Assembly (NCBI GenBank): GCA_900769095.1
Contig: CAAGFH010000275.1
Location: 1 to 6,030 of the forward strand
Length of the DNA stretch: 6,030 nucleotides
Direction: 5' to 3'
DNA from: Methanobacteriaceae archaeon
GTDB lineage: Archaea > Methanobacteriota > Methanobacteria > Methanobacteriales > Methanobacteriaceae
How positions within the stretch are numbered: position 1 is the stretch's first letter; the number at the start of each line of letters is the position of its first letter. The position numbers and the translations under genes are program-made. Under the pieces are notes generated by a model. It saw nothing but the letters and a program-made list of their open reading frames with translations. It searched no databases and was not told the DNA's origin. This document shows, in pieces, positions 1-5,615 of the stretch.

Positions 1-18
1 ACGACGCTCTTCCGATCT
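1..18 (+). other. Illumina TruSeq adapter remnant (assembly artefact)
   Basis: The first 18 bases, ACGACGCTCTTCCGATCT, are identical to the 3' end of the Illumina TruSeq Read 1 / universal adapter. This is seen directly in the sequence; the adapter identity is established knowledge. The adapter ends exactly where a plausible reading frame begins (position 19 onward), as expected of untrimmed reads at a contig end. These bases should not be treated as genomic. The contig probably ends here, and the gene at 19-140 is truncated for technical reasons. Confidence 0.95.
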
Positions 19-140
19 AAGAAATGAAACAAGATTACGAACTTGCGGGACAATTGGTTGTTTGGACATCAATCGTGTCAATTATTTCATTATTTATTAT
101 TGTTATGATTTGTTGTGGAATTCAAATATTTGTTGTTTAA
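19..140 (+). CDS. C-terminal fragment of a probable AEC-family (auxin efflux carrier-like) permease
   Basis: The frame is open from the adapter junction to a TAA at 138-140, giving about 40 residues of the C-terminus; the true start is missing. The visible tail has a short polar segment (MKQDYELAGQLVVWTS), followed by a strongly hydrophobic stretch of about 20 residues (roughly IVSIISLFIIVMICCGIQIF), which is one transmembrane helix. The pattern 'D-x-E-L-A-x-x-L-V-V-W-T-[ST]-x-x-S' before a final helix resembles the last two helices of AEC-family permeases, where this Glu-Leu-Ala...Thr-xx-Ser motif closes the ten-helix transporter. AEC proteins are inner-membrane carriers for organic anions such as malate. 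With only the last helix visible, the family call rests on motif memory and the substrate cannot be named. The ATG at 24-26 is in frame but is an internal Met, not a supported start. The gene converges on hpt across the terminator at 193-269. Confidence 0.6.
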
Positions 141-154
141 AAAATTTTAATATA

Positions 155-185
155 TTTACATCTATTAAAAAAAATCATTTATATT
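155..185 (+). promoter_or_regulatory. weak candidate promoter ahead of the structured hairpin
   Basis: TTTACA at 155-160 and TATATT at 180-185 are separated by 19 bases, with a start expected near 192, exactly at the foot of the structured hairpin at 193-269. If real, it would make that hairpin a short independent RNA instead of only a terminator. In sequence this AT-rich such matches arise often by chance and the spacer is longer than the optimal 17, so this is only a possibility. Confidence 0.2.
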
Positions 186-192
186 AAGGTAT

Positions 193-269
193 AAAAAAAG
201 AGGGTAATTAATTTGCTTAGCCTCAAAGTTGGGACCGATTATCGGTCAAGCATATATTAACCTCTTTTT
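193..269. terminator. large bidirectional terminator with a structured 57-base apical part
   Basis: The base is a perfect 9-bp stem: AAAAAGAGG (195-203) against CCTCTTTTT (261-269). It gives a U-run on both strands (T5 on plus, T7 from 199-193 on minus), as expected between two convergent genes. Above it, TAAT (205-208) can pair with ATTA (256-259), and TGCTT (214-218) with AAGCA (248-252). A compact GACCGA/TCGGTC hairpin (233-247, TTA loop) stacks directly on the latter. A 14-base strand, 219-232, is left unpaired. Ordinary terminators have loops of 3-8 bases, so the apical part is unusual. The stop of hpt lies 8 bases away on the minus strand. Confidence 0.75.
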
Positions 270-277
270 ATATTATG

Positions 278-835
278 TTATTGGTTTGCTAATAAACTAT
301 CAATTTCTTCAATTTCTGCCTTAGTTGGAACATAGATATTGGTAGTGTTTCTTATTAAACCATTATAATCTAATCCATAACCTACTACAAATTCGTTAGG
401 TATTTCTTTTCCAACAATATCTACTTCAAATTGTACTTTTCGCATGCATTTTTTGTCTAGCAAAGTTACTGTTGTAATTGATTTTGGATGGTATGTTTGT
501 GATAAATATTTAGTTACAAAATCAAATGTTAAACCTGTATCAATAATATCTTCAATGATAACAATATCTTTACCAGTTATATTTTCAGAAATGTCTTTTT
601 TAATAGTTATTTTTCCAGTAGAAGTAGTTCCGGAATAAGAACTAACTTGAATAAAGTCTAATAAACAATAAGATTTTATATTTTTGATTAAATCCATCAT
701 AAACGGAAGTGCTCCTGTCATAACTCCAATAAGAACAGGAATAGAATTAGTGTTTTCAAATTTCTTTTCAATTTGCTTTGCAATATCTTTGCAGATTTTT
801 TGAATTTCCTTCTCGCTAAGTATTTCTTTTAACAT
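278..835 (-). CDS. hpt: hypoxanthine phosphoribosyltransferase
   Basis: A purine-salvage enzyme of the cytoplasm that joins hypoxanthine (usually also guanine) to PRPP, giving IMP or GMP plus pyrophosphate. The 185-residue length is typical of the bacterial family. Visible landmarks, in order: the PPi-loop region GVMTGALPF (37-45); the flexible catalytic loop SSYSGTTSTGK (65-75), with Ser where many homologues have Gly after the Tyr; the PRPP-binding motif EDIIDTG (95-101), in which D99 aligns with the catalytic aspartate of HPRTs; LLDKK (125-129), with the purine-contacting Lys; and VVGYGLDY (150-157), with a Mg-binding Asp, followed by RN (162-163). The start is ATG at 833-835 (minus), supported by GGAGGG at 844-839. 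The gene is monocistronic: a promoter lies just upstream and a terminator just past its TAA stop. In Bacilli hpt often sits with tilS and ftsH; here it does not. Confidence 0.96.
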   Translation of the reverse strand: MLKEILSEKEIQKICKDIAKQIEKKFENTNSIPVLIGVMTGALPFMMDLIKNIKSYCLLDFIQVSSYSGTTSTGKITIKKDISENITGKDIVIIEDIIDTGLTFDFVTKYLSQTYHPKSITTVTLLDKKCMRKVQFEVDIVGKEIPNEFVVGYGLDYNGLIRNTTNIYVPTKAEIEEIDSLLANQ

Positions 836-838
836 ATG

Positions 839-844
839 CCCTCC
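839..844 (-). promoter_or_regulatory. hpt ribosome binding site with very short spacing
   Basis: On the minus strand GGAGGG is followed by only CAT before the ATG, a 3-4 base spacer. No other in-frame start lies near, and the protein aligns from this Met, so the start stands despite the short spacing. Confidence 0.75.
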
Positions 845-864
845 AAAATATAAAAGATATTGTG

Positions 865-893
865 ATTATATCATTACTGACTGCAAATAAAAA
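865..893 (-). promoter_or_regulatory. hpt promoter (extended -10)
   Basis: Read on the minus strand, TGATATAAT (873-865) is a perfect TATAAT with the TGn extension of extended -10 promoters. No good -35 is seen at the expected 17-base distance (888-893 reads TTTTTA), which fits an extended -10 type that tolerates a poor -35. The start would be near 858, giving a leader of about 22 bases that holds the ribosome binding site and leaves no room for a riboswitch. Confidence 0.65.
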
Positions 894-1108
894 TGGTTTT
901 TAATTTTTTCAATAACAATTATTTTATTTGTTTTGAAAAATATAAAAGATAAATTAATCAAAAAGAATATTTTTATTAAAAATTTATAAAAAAAGAAATC
1001 TATTGTAAAAAATTGATTAATAATGGAATATCATGAAAATTTATTATACAAAAAAACTTGGTTGTACTATTTCATATTGAAAAATATTAAAAAATATTAA
1101 AAAAACTA
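894..1108. other. AT-rich divergent spacer without a recognisable gene
   Basis: This is the middle of the 422-base gap between hpt and rpsL. It is almost pure A/T (for example, 1081-1143 has only five G or C), with short direct repeats such as ATATTAAAAA twice at about 1084-1103. The 15-mer AAAATATAAAAGATA occurs at 937-951 and also at 845-859 beside the hpt start. No coding frame with a ribosome binding site, no tRNA and no riboswitch core could be found in it. A second, poorer promoter candidate, TTGTAC-17-TATTAA (1062-1090), points toward rpsL. Confidence 0.6.
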
Positions 1109-1138
1109 TTGAAAAATAAATTTTACTTTTGTTATCAT
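1109..1138 (+). promoter_or_regulatory. promoter of the rpsL-rpsG-fusA operon
   Basis: TTGAAA (1109-1114) and TATCAT (1133-1138) are each one base from the sigma-70/SigA consensus and are separated by 18 bases. The predicted start is near 1145, exactly where the AT-only spacer gives way to a GC-richer leader. This predicts a 5' untranslated region of about 113 bases before the rpsL start, enough for a control element. Confidence 0.65.
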
Positions 1139-1146
1139 AAAAACGT

Positions 1147-1197
1147 ATGTGCATCAACATGCGGTGTTTGTGTTGCTTAGCAACTCTATTTTTTTGA
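1147..1197 (+). CDS. possible 16-codon cysteine-rich leader peptide (uORF)
   Basis: ATG at 1147 opens the frame MCINMRCLCCLATLFF, ending in TGA at 1195-1197. Four of the sixteen codons are Cys (positions 2, 7, 9 and 10). It has no Shine-Dalgarno sequence, but the predicted transcript start (about 1145) is only two bases before the ATG, so translation would be leaderless. It covers the GTTGC/GCAAC hairpin, and the two Phe codons sit in the T-run, so ribosome movement would affect folding. It is in the same frame as rpsL, separated by TGA. It may equally be chance reading of a structured RNA: G/T-rich sequence easily yields TGT and TGC codons. Confidence 0.25.
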   Translation: MCINMRCLCCLATLFF

Positions 1198-1228
1198 AAG
1201 ATTATGAAACACCCGGTGTTGTTGCTTA
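1163..1228 (+). repeat. imperfect direct repeat with both complements between the copies
   Basis: GGTGTT-TGT-GTTGCTTA (1163-1179) recurs as GGTGTT-GTTGCTTA (1215-1228), identical apart from a 3-base insertion; a C precedes both. The complements GCAAC (1180-1184) and AACACC (1208-1213) lie between the copies, so each can pair with either copy. Confidence 0.8.
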
Positions 1229-1244
1229 CGATTACAAATTGCAG

Positions 1245-1251
1245 AAAGGAG
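1245..1251 (+). promoter_or_regulatory. rpsL ribosome binding site that fixes the start at 1258
   Basis: AAAGGAG lies six bases before the ATG at 1258, which begins the canonical S12 N-terminus [10 protein letters not shown] longer frame from ATG 1204 would add 18 residues unlike any S12 and has only a weak GAAAG three bases ahead of it, so the shorter start is chosen. Confidence 0.92.
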
Positions 1252-1257
1252 AATTAT

Positions 1258-1677
1258 ATGCCTACAATTAATCAATTAATTCGTCAAGGACGTAGTAAAT
1301 TCGATGATAAGTCAAAAGCCCCAGCACTTAATTTCCGCTGGAACTCATTAGCAAAGAAACAAACTACTCAAAGTGCAGCTCAAAAAAGAGGTGTTTGTAC
1401 TCGTGTTGGTACAATGACTCCAAAAAAACCTAACTCAGCTTTGAGAAAATATGCTCGTGTTCGCTTATCAAACGGATATGAAGTTACTGCTTATATTGGC
1501 GGTGAAGGACACAATTTACAAGAACACTCAACAGTATTTATTCGTGGTGGTCGTGTTAAGGATCTTCCAGGTGTTCGTTATCACATTATTCGTGGAGTTA
1601 AAGACTGCGCTGGTGTAACTGACAGAAAACAAGGTAGATCACAATACGGTACAAAAAAACCAAAACAAGCTAAATAA
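1258..1677 (+). CDS. rpsL: 30S ribosomal protein S12
   Basis: A small-subunit protein that sits at the decoding centre between the two subunits and helps control accuracy of codon reading. The 139-residue protein starts [12 protein letters not shown], carries the internal insertion of about 13-15 residues (around 13-40) usual in Firmicutes and Mollicutes compared with E. coli, and then the invariant blocks [22 protein letters not shown] (43-64), [11 protein letters not shown] (81-91) and [14 protein letters not shown] (96-109). The lysines whose change gives streptomycin resistance are wild-type here (in TPKKPNS, K56/K57, and K101). D102 in KDLPG is the residue that is methylthiolated in many bacteria. 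It is the first gene of the operon; 54 bases with no terminator separate it from rpsG. Its leader (1145-1257) looks structured. Confidence 0.98.
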   Translation: MPTINQLIRQGRSKFDDKSKAPALNFRWNSLAKKQTTQSAAQKRGVCTRVGTMTPKKPNSALRKYARVRLSNGYEVTAYIGGEGHNLQEHSTVFIRGGRVKDLPGVRYHIIRGVKDCAGVTDRKQGRSQYGTKKPKQAK

Positions 1678-1715
1678 AACTTAAGTATTATATTTATTCC
1701 AAAAAGAAAAATAGG

Positions 1716-1723
1716 AAAGGAGG
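1716..1723 (+). promoter_or_regulatory. rpsG ribosome binding site
   Basis: AAAGGAGG, a full-length Shine-Dalgarno match eight bases before ATG 1732. The preceding spacer is poor in C; ATTCC at 1696-1700 could pair with GGAAT at 1722-1726 and touch the end of this site, but the pairing is only five base pairs. Confidence 0.9.
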
Positions 1724-1731
1724 AATTTATA

Positions 1732-2202
1732 ATGCCACGTAAAGGAACAGTCGCAAAACGCGATGTATTACCAGATCCAATTTATAATTCGAAATTGGTC
1801 ACACGTTTAATTAATAAAATTATGATTGATGGCAAAAAAGGTACTGCTCAAGGTATTTTATATAGTGCTTTCAATAAAATTGAAGCGAAAACTGGAAAAC
1901 CAGCAATGGAGGTTTTCGAAGTTGCAATTGGCAACATTATGCCTGCTCTTGAATTAAAAGTAAGAAGAGTTGGTGCTGCTAACTATCAAGTCCCTGTAGA
2001 AGTATCTGCAGAACGTAGGGTTACATTAGGACTTCGTTGGTTGGTTCAATACTCTCGTTTAAGAAATGAAAAAAGCATGGAAGATCGTTTAGCCGGAGAA
2101 ATTATCGATGCGGCAAACGGAACTGGTGCTTCTGTTAAGAAGAGAGAAGATACACATAAAATGGCAGAAGCAAATAAAGCTTACGCTCATTACCGTTGGT
2201 AA
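1732..2202 (+). CDS. rpsG: 30S ribosomal protein S7
   Basis: A primary 16S rRNA-binding protein that nucleates assembly of the 30S head and lines the E site. At 156 residues it has the standard length. Diagnostic blocks: the N-terminus [31 protein letters not shown]; the central region around residues 79-107 with [14 protein letters not shown] and [12 protein letters not shown]; and the C-terminus [21 protein letters not shown]. These match the bacterial family almost residue for residue. In E. coli S7 represses its own operon by binding the rpsL-rpsG spacer. Here that spacer is only 54 bases, AT-rich and without an evident S7-site-like fold, so such control cannot be claimed. fusA starts 12 bases after the stop, implying coupled translation. 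Confidence 0.98.
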   Translation: MPRKGTVAKRDVLPDPIYNSKLVTRLINKIMIDGKKGTAQGILYSAFNKIEAKTGKPAMEVFEVAIGNIMPALELKVRRVGAANYQVPVEVSAERRVTLGLRWLVQYSRLRNEKSMEDRLAGEIIDAANGTGASVKKREDTHKMAEANKAYAHYRW

Positions 2203-2210
2203 TTAGGAGG
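2203..2210 (+). promoter_or_regulatory. fusA ribosome binding site, short spacing
   Basis: TTAGGAGG begins right after the rpsG stop and is followed by only four bases (TAAT) before ATG 2215. The close packing suggests that ribosomes ending rpsG help start fusA. Confidence 0.85.
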
Positions 2211-2214
2211 TAAT

Positions 2215-4287
2215 ATGGCACGTCAAACAAATATTGAAAATACAAGAAATATTGGTATTATGGCGCATATTGATGCTGGTAAAACAACAGTATCAGAAAG
2301 AATTTTATTCTATACAGGTAAAGTTTACAAAATAGGTGATACTCATGAAGGTACCGCAACAATGGACTGGATGAAACAAGAACAAGATAGAGGTATTACA
2401 ATTACTTCTGCTGCTACAACTTGTTTCTGGAAAGGTCATAGAATTAATCTAATTGACACTCCAGGCCATGTTGATTTTACAGCTGAAGTTGAACGTTCAC
2501 TTCGTGTTCTAGATGGCGCAGTTACAGTTCTTGATGGAAAAAATGGTGTCGAACCTCAAACAGAAACAGTTTGGAGACAAGGTAGCAAATACAATGTTCC
2601 TAGAATTGTATTTGTTAATAAATTAGATGCTATTGGTGCTGATTTTGATATGTCAGTTCGTTCAATTGGAGAAAAATTAGGAGCAAATGCGGCAGCTATT
2701 CAATATCCAATCGGAATTGAATCTTCATTAAAAGGTGTTATTGATATAGTCGAACAAAAAGCTTATGTTTACTCTGATGTTAAAGGCGAACACCCACAAG
2801 AAATTGAAATTCCTGAAGAATATATTTCAGTAGTAGAAAAATTAAGAGAAGAATTATTTGAAAAAATCGCAAATTTTGACGATGATATTATGATGAAAGT
2901 CTTAGAAGGAGAGCAACCTGATGTCGAAGAAACAAAAACTGCTATCCGTAAAGGAGTTTTATCTGGCGAATTCTTCCCGGTTTTATGTGGTTCTGCTTAT
3001 AAAAACAAAGGTATTCAACCATTACTTGATGCAATTGTTGAATATTTACCATCACCTATTGATATTAAACACGCAGTGGGACATGACTTAGATGGAAATG
3101 AAGTAGTATGCGAACCTAAAGATGATGCACCACTTGCTGCTTTAGCTTTCAAAATTATGACTGACCCATTTATTGGTCGTTTAGCATTCTTTAGAGTTTA
3201 TAGCGGTGTTGCTAAATCAGGATCTTATGTTTTAAATGCCACAAAAGGTGTAAAAGAAAGATTCTCACGTTTGGTTTTAATGCATTCAAATAAAAGAAAT
3301 GAAGTAGAAGAAGTATTAGCTGGCGATATTGGTGCTGCTGTTGGTTTAAAATCAACTACAACAGGTGATACATTATGTGATGAAGATCACCCAGTTATTT
3401 TAGAATCAATTAAATTCTCAGATCCAGTTATTAATGAAGCAGTTGAACCAAAAACAAAAGGTGATCAAGATAAAATGACTGCAGGCTTATTAAAACTTGC
3501 TGAAGAAGACCCTACTTTCAAATTCTATACTGATCAAGAAACAGGACAAACAATTATTGCAGGTGTTGGTGAACTTCACTTAGATGTATTTGTTACTCGT
3601 TTGAAAGATGAATTTGGCGTTGAAGTTAATGTTGGTGCTCCACAAGTTGCTTATCGTGAAACAATTCGTAAAACAGCTGAATGTGAAGGTAGATACATTA
3701 AACAATCTGGTGGTCATGGTCAATATGGTCATGTTTGGATTAAATTCGAACCAAACCCAGGAAAAGGATTTGAATTCGTCGATGCAATTGTTGGTGGTGT
3801 TGTTCCAAGAGAATTTATCAAACCTACTAACGATGGTTTAAAAGAATCTTTAGACAGAGGTTTATTAGCAGGTTATCCAATTATTGATATTAAAGCAACA
3901 TTATTTGATGGATCTTATCATGATGTCGACTCTTCAGAAGCTGCTTATAAAGTGGCTGCATCACTTGCACTAAAAGAAGCTGCAAAAAAATGTGACCCAG
4001 TTATTCTTGAACCTATTATGAAAGTCGAAGTAACAGTACCTAATGAATATTTAGGTGATGTTATGGGTGATATTGCTTCAAGACGTGGAAATGTTAATGG
4101 ATATTTCTCACGCGGTAACGCAGAAGTAATCGACGCATCAGTTCCATTAGCAACAATGTTTGGATATGTTACAGATTTACGTTCTATTACAAAAGGTAGA
4201 GGAAACTACACAATGGAATTAGATCGTTATGAAGAATGTCCAAAATTTGTTGCAGATGAGATTATTAAAAAGTCTCAATCTAAATAA
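2215..4287 (+). CDS. fusA: translation elongation factor G
   Basis: A GTPase that moves tRNAs and mRNA through the ribosome after each peptide bond and, with ribosome recycling factor, splits the subunits at the end. 690 residues, normal length. GTPase motifs: G1 AHIDAGKT (17-24), switch I RGITI (59-63), G3 DTPGH (81-85), G4 NKLD (135-138; many homologues have NKMD), G5 GSA (259-261). Domain II follows (about residues 305-390, starting APLAALAFK), then domain III with [10 protein letters not shown] (451-460). Domain IV has [11 protein letters not shown] and [10 protein letters not shown] (498-507), plus the tip loop [14 protein letters not shown], whose H569 aligns with E. coli H583, needed for translocation. 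Domain V ends at about 685. It is a single canonical EF-G with all motifs intact, not a tetracycline-resistance paralogue. It is the third gene of the operon; tuf follows after 97 bases with its own promoter. Confidence 0.98.
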   Translation: MARQTNIENTRNIGIMAHIDAGKTTVSERILFYTGKVYKIGDTHEGTATMDWMKQEQDRGITITSAATTCFWKGHRINLIDTPGHVDFTAEVERSLRVLDGAVTVLDGKNGVEPQTETVWRQGSKYNVPRIVFVNKLDAIGADFDMSVRSIGEKLGANAAAIQYPIGIESSLKGVIDIVEQKAYVYSDVKGEHPQEIEIPEEYISVVEKLREELFEKIANFDDDIMMKVLEGEQPDVEETKTAIRKGVLSGEFFPVLCGSAYKNKGIQPLLDAIVEYLPSPIDIKHAVGHDLDGNEVVCEPKDDAPLAALAFKIMTDPFIGRLAFFRVYSGVAKSGSYVLNATKGVKERFSRLVLMHSNKRNEVEEVLAGDIGAAVGLKSTTTGDTLCDEDHPVILESIKFSDPVINEAVEPKTKGDQDKMTAGLLKLAEEDPTFKFYTDQETGQTIIAGVGELHLDVFVTRLKDEFGVEVNVGAPQVAYRETIRKTAECEGRYIKQSGGHGQYGHVWIKFEPNPGKGFEFVDAIVGGVVPREFIKPTNDGLKESLDRGLLAGYPIIDIKATLFDGSYHDVDSSEAAYKVAASLALKEAAKKCDPVILEPIMKVEVTVPNEYLGDVMGDIASRRGNVNGYFSRGNAEVIDASVPLATMFGYVTDLRSITKGRGNYTMELDRYEECPKFVADEIIKKSQSK

Positions 4288-4292
4288 TTAAT

Positions 4293-4330
4293 AAAATCAA
4301 GAATTTAAGTATTTAAAATTAGTTGATTTT
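4293..4330. repeat. inverted repeat between fusA and tuf
   Basis: AAAATCAA (4293-4300) and TTGATTTT (4323-4330) are exact complements around a 22-base loop, and TTAAT/ATTAA extends the stem imperfectly. It is nearly all A/U pairs and no proper U-tract follows, so it is at best a weak terminator or RNA-processing site behind fusA. Its right arm overlaps the -35 region of the tuf promoter. Confidence 0.4.
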
Positions 4331-4349
4331 AATTAAAATATGCTATAAT
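4323..4349 (+). promoter_or_regulatory. internal tuf promoter (extended -10)
   Basis: TGCTATAAT (4341-4349) is a perfect TATAAT with the TGn extension. TTGATT at 4323-4328 is a -35-like hexamer at 15 bases, and TTAGTT (4319-4324) is another at 19; both spacings are off, as tolerated by extended -10 promoters. A 14-base palindrome, ATTTTAATTAAAAT (4326-4339), fills the spacer. The predicted start is near 4356, giving a leader of about 30 bases. A separate promoter would let the cell make more EF-Tu than EF-G. Confidence 0.75.
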
Positions 4350-4366
4350 ATATTAAATGAAAATTT

Positions 4367-4372
4367 AGGAGG
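4367..4372 (+). promoter_or_regulatory. tuf ribosome binding site with long spacing
   Basis: AGGAGG is a perfect core but stands 12 bases from the ATG at 4385, longer than the usual 5-9. No alternative start is nearer, and [14 protein letters not shown] is the standard EF-Tu N-terminus, so the start is secure. Confidence 0.85.
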
Positions 4373-4384
4373 AAAAAATTTAAA

Positions 4385-5569
4385 ATGGCAAAAGAAAAAT
4401 TTGACAGAAGTAAACCACATGTTAACATTGGTACAATTGGCCACGTTGACCATGGTAAAACTACATTAACAGCAGCTATTACAACAGTTTTAGCTACAAA
4501 AGGCTTATCTGAAAAGAAAGCTTACGATCAAATCGATGCTGCTCCAGAAGAAAAAGCTCGTGGTATTACAATTAACACAGCTCACATTGAATACCAAACA
4601 GCTAAAAGACATTATGCTCACGTTGACTGTCCAGGTCATGCTGACTATGTCAAAAATATGATTACTGGTGCTGCTCAAATGGATGGCGCTATCCTTGTTG
4701 TTGCTGCAACTGATGGTGTTATGCCTCAAACACGTGAACATATTCTTCTTGCAAGACAAGTTGGTGTTCCATACATCGTTGTATTCTTAAATAAATGTGA
4801 TTTAGTCGACGATCCAGAATTAATTGACTTAGTTGAAATGGATGTTCGTGACTTATTATCATCTTATGGATTCCCAGGAGATGATACTCCAGTTATTCGT
4901 GGTTCAGCAAGACAAGCTCTTGATGGAGACGCAAAAGCTCAAGAAGCTATTATGGAATTAATGGATGCATGTGATTCATACATTCCTGCTCCAGAACGTG
5001 ATGTTGATAAACCATTCCTTCTCGCTATTGAAGACGTCGTTACAATCACAGGACGTGGTACAGTTGTTACAGGACGTGTTGAACGTGGTACAGCTAAAAT
5101 TAACGATGAAGCTGAAATCGTTGGTATTAGAGAAACAAAGAAAACAGTTATTACAGGTCTTGAAATGTTCCGTAAATCACTTGACTTTGCTCAAGCAGGT
5201 GACAATGTCGGTGTTCTTTTAAGAGGTGTAACTCGTGAAGAAGTTGTTCGTGGTCAAGTATTAGCAAAACCAGGATCAGTTCATCCACATACAAAATTCG
5301 TTGCTTCTGTTTATGTATTAACAAAAGAAGAAGGTGGACGTCATACAGCTTTCTTAACAAACTATCGTCCTCAATTCTATTTCCGTACAACTGATATTAC
5401 AGGTGTAATTACTCTTCCAGAAGATGTCAAGATGGTTATGCCAGGTGATAACGTAACATTAACTGTTGAATTAATTCACCCTGTTGCAATTGAACAAGGT
5501 ACAAAATTCTCTATCCGTGAAGGTGGAAGAACAGTTGGTGCTGGTACAGTTAACGAAATTATTAAATAA
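4385..5569 (+). CDS. tuf: translation elongation factor Tu
   Basis: A GTPase that delivers aminoacyl-tRNA to the ribosomal A site. 394 residues, the same length as the E. coli protein. Motifs: G1 GHVDHGKT (19-26), switch I RGITI (59-63), G3 DCPGH (81-85) with the catalytic His85 (E. coli H84), G4 NKCD (136-139), G5 GSA (173-175). Domain 2 starts near 210 ([22 protein letters not shown] 223-235). Domain 3 starts near 300 and includes [25 protein letters not shown] (316-340) and [11 protein letters not shown] (377-387). Less usual residues are RQALDG after the G5 Ser-Ala, where LKAL is common; Ala322, where most homologues have Pro (RHTPF); and Ser376 at the E. coli A375 position, as in many Firmicutes. 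Codons such as GTT, GCT, CGT and ACA dominate, as in highly expressed genes. It has its own promoter and a strong terminator 15 bases downstream. Confidence 0.98.
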   Translation: MAKEKFDRSKPHVNIGTIGHVDHGKTTLTAAITTVLATKGLSEKKAYDQIDAAPEEKARGITINTAHIEYQTAKRHYAHVDCPGHADYVKNMITGAAQMDGAILVVAATDGVMPQTREHILLARQVGVPYIVVFLNKCDLVDDPELIDLVEMDVRDLLSSYGFPGDDTPVIRGSARQALDGDAKAQEAIMELMDACDSYIPAPERDVDKPFLLAIEDVVTITGRGTVVTGRVERGTAKINDEAEIVGIRETKKTVITGLEMFRKSLDFAQAGDNVGVLLRGVTREEVVRGQVLAKPGSVHPHTKFVASVYVLTKEEGGRHTAFLTNYRPQFYFRTTDITGVITLPEDVKMVMPGDNVTLTVELIHPVAIEQGTKFSIREGGRTVGAGTVNEIIK

Positions 5570-5583
5570 TTATTTTATTAGAC

Positions 5584-5615
5584 AAAAAAGAGGTTGTTTA
5601 TCAACCTCTTTTTTT
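5584..5615. terminator. strong hairpin terminator after tuf, probably bidirectional
   Basis: AAAAAGAGGTTG (5585-5596) and CAACCTCTTTTT (5602-5613) form a perfect 12-bp stem, extendable by one A-T pair, with loop TTTAT. T7 at 5609-5615 ends transcripts of tuf, and A6 on the other side serves the convergent minus-strand gene, whose TAA stop (5616-5614) overlaps the T-run. The lower stem has the same sequence as that of the terminator at 193-269. Confidence 0.95.

Larger units (their letters stand above)
1145..1257 (+). promoter_or_regulatory. structured rpsL leader with two alternative folds (candidate attenuator or autoregulatory element)
   Basis: Bases 1144-1186 are about 47% GC, against about 8% just upstream. 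Visible structures: GCAT-CAAC-ATGC (1151-1162); the hairpin GTTGC-TTA-GCAAC (1172-1184), followed four bases later by T7 (1189-1195), a weak intrinsic-terminator shape; and AACAC-CCG-GTGTT (1208-1220). Long-range pairing is also possible: GGTGTTT (1163-1169) is the exact complement of AAACACC (1207-1213), and GCAAC (1180-1184) can pair with GTTGC at 1221-1225. The two sets exclude each other. Ribosomal-protein operons are often controlled by leader RNAs that bind one of their own products; that this one does so is inference. The element matches no leader family I can name. Confidence 0.45.

Noticed and set aside
193..275. Known riboswitch or SRP RNA at the hpt/transporter junction
   Set aside because: I could not match purine, preQ1, T-box or SRP core motifs on either strand, and no gene lies downstream in the right orientation for a riboswitch.
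444..638. Plus-strand open frame opposite hpt
   Set aside because: It is antisense to a well-supported gene, has no ribosome binding site and its composition reflects the hpt codons on the other strand.
1204..1257. 18-residue N-terminal extension of S12 from ATG 1204
   Set aside because: The extension has no counterpart in S12, a strong ribosome binding site and canonical N-terminus lie at 1258, and the segment is better explained as structured leader RNA.
1678..1731. S7 autoregulatory site in the rpsL-rpsG spacer, as in E. coli
   Set aside because: The spacer is only 54 AT-rich bases with at most a 5-bp pairing (ATTCC/GGAAT); nothing resembles the E. coli S7 target.
4505..5390. Minus- and plus-strand frames inside tuf
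   Set aside because: They are out-of-frame readings of the EF-Tu gene without ribosome binding sites or recognisable products.
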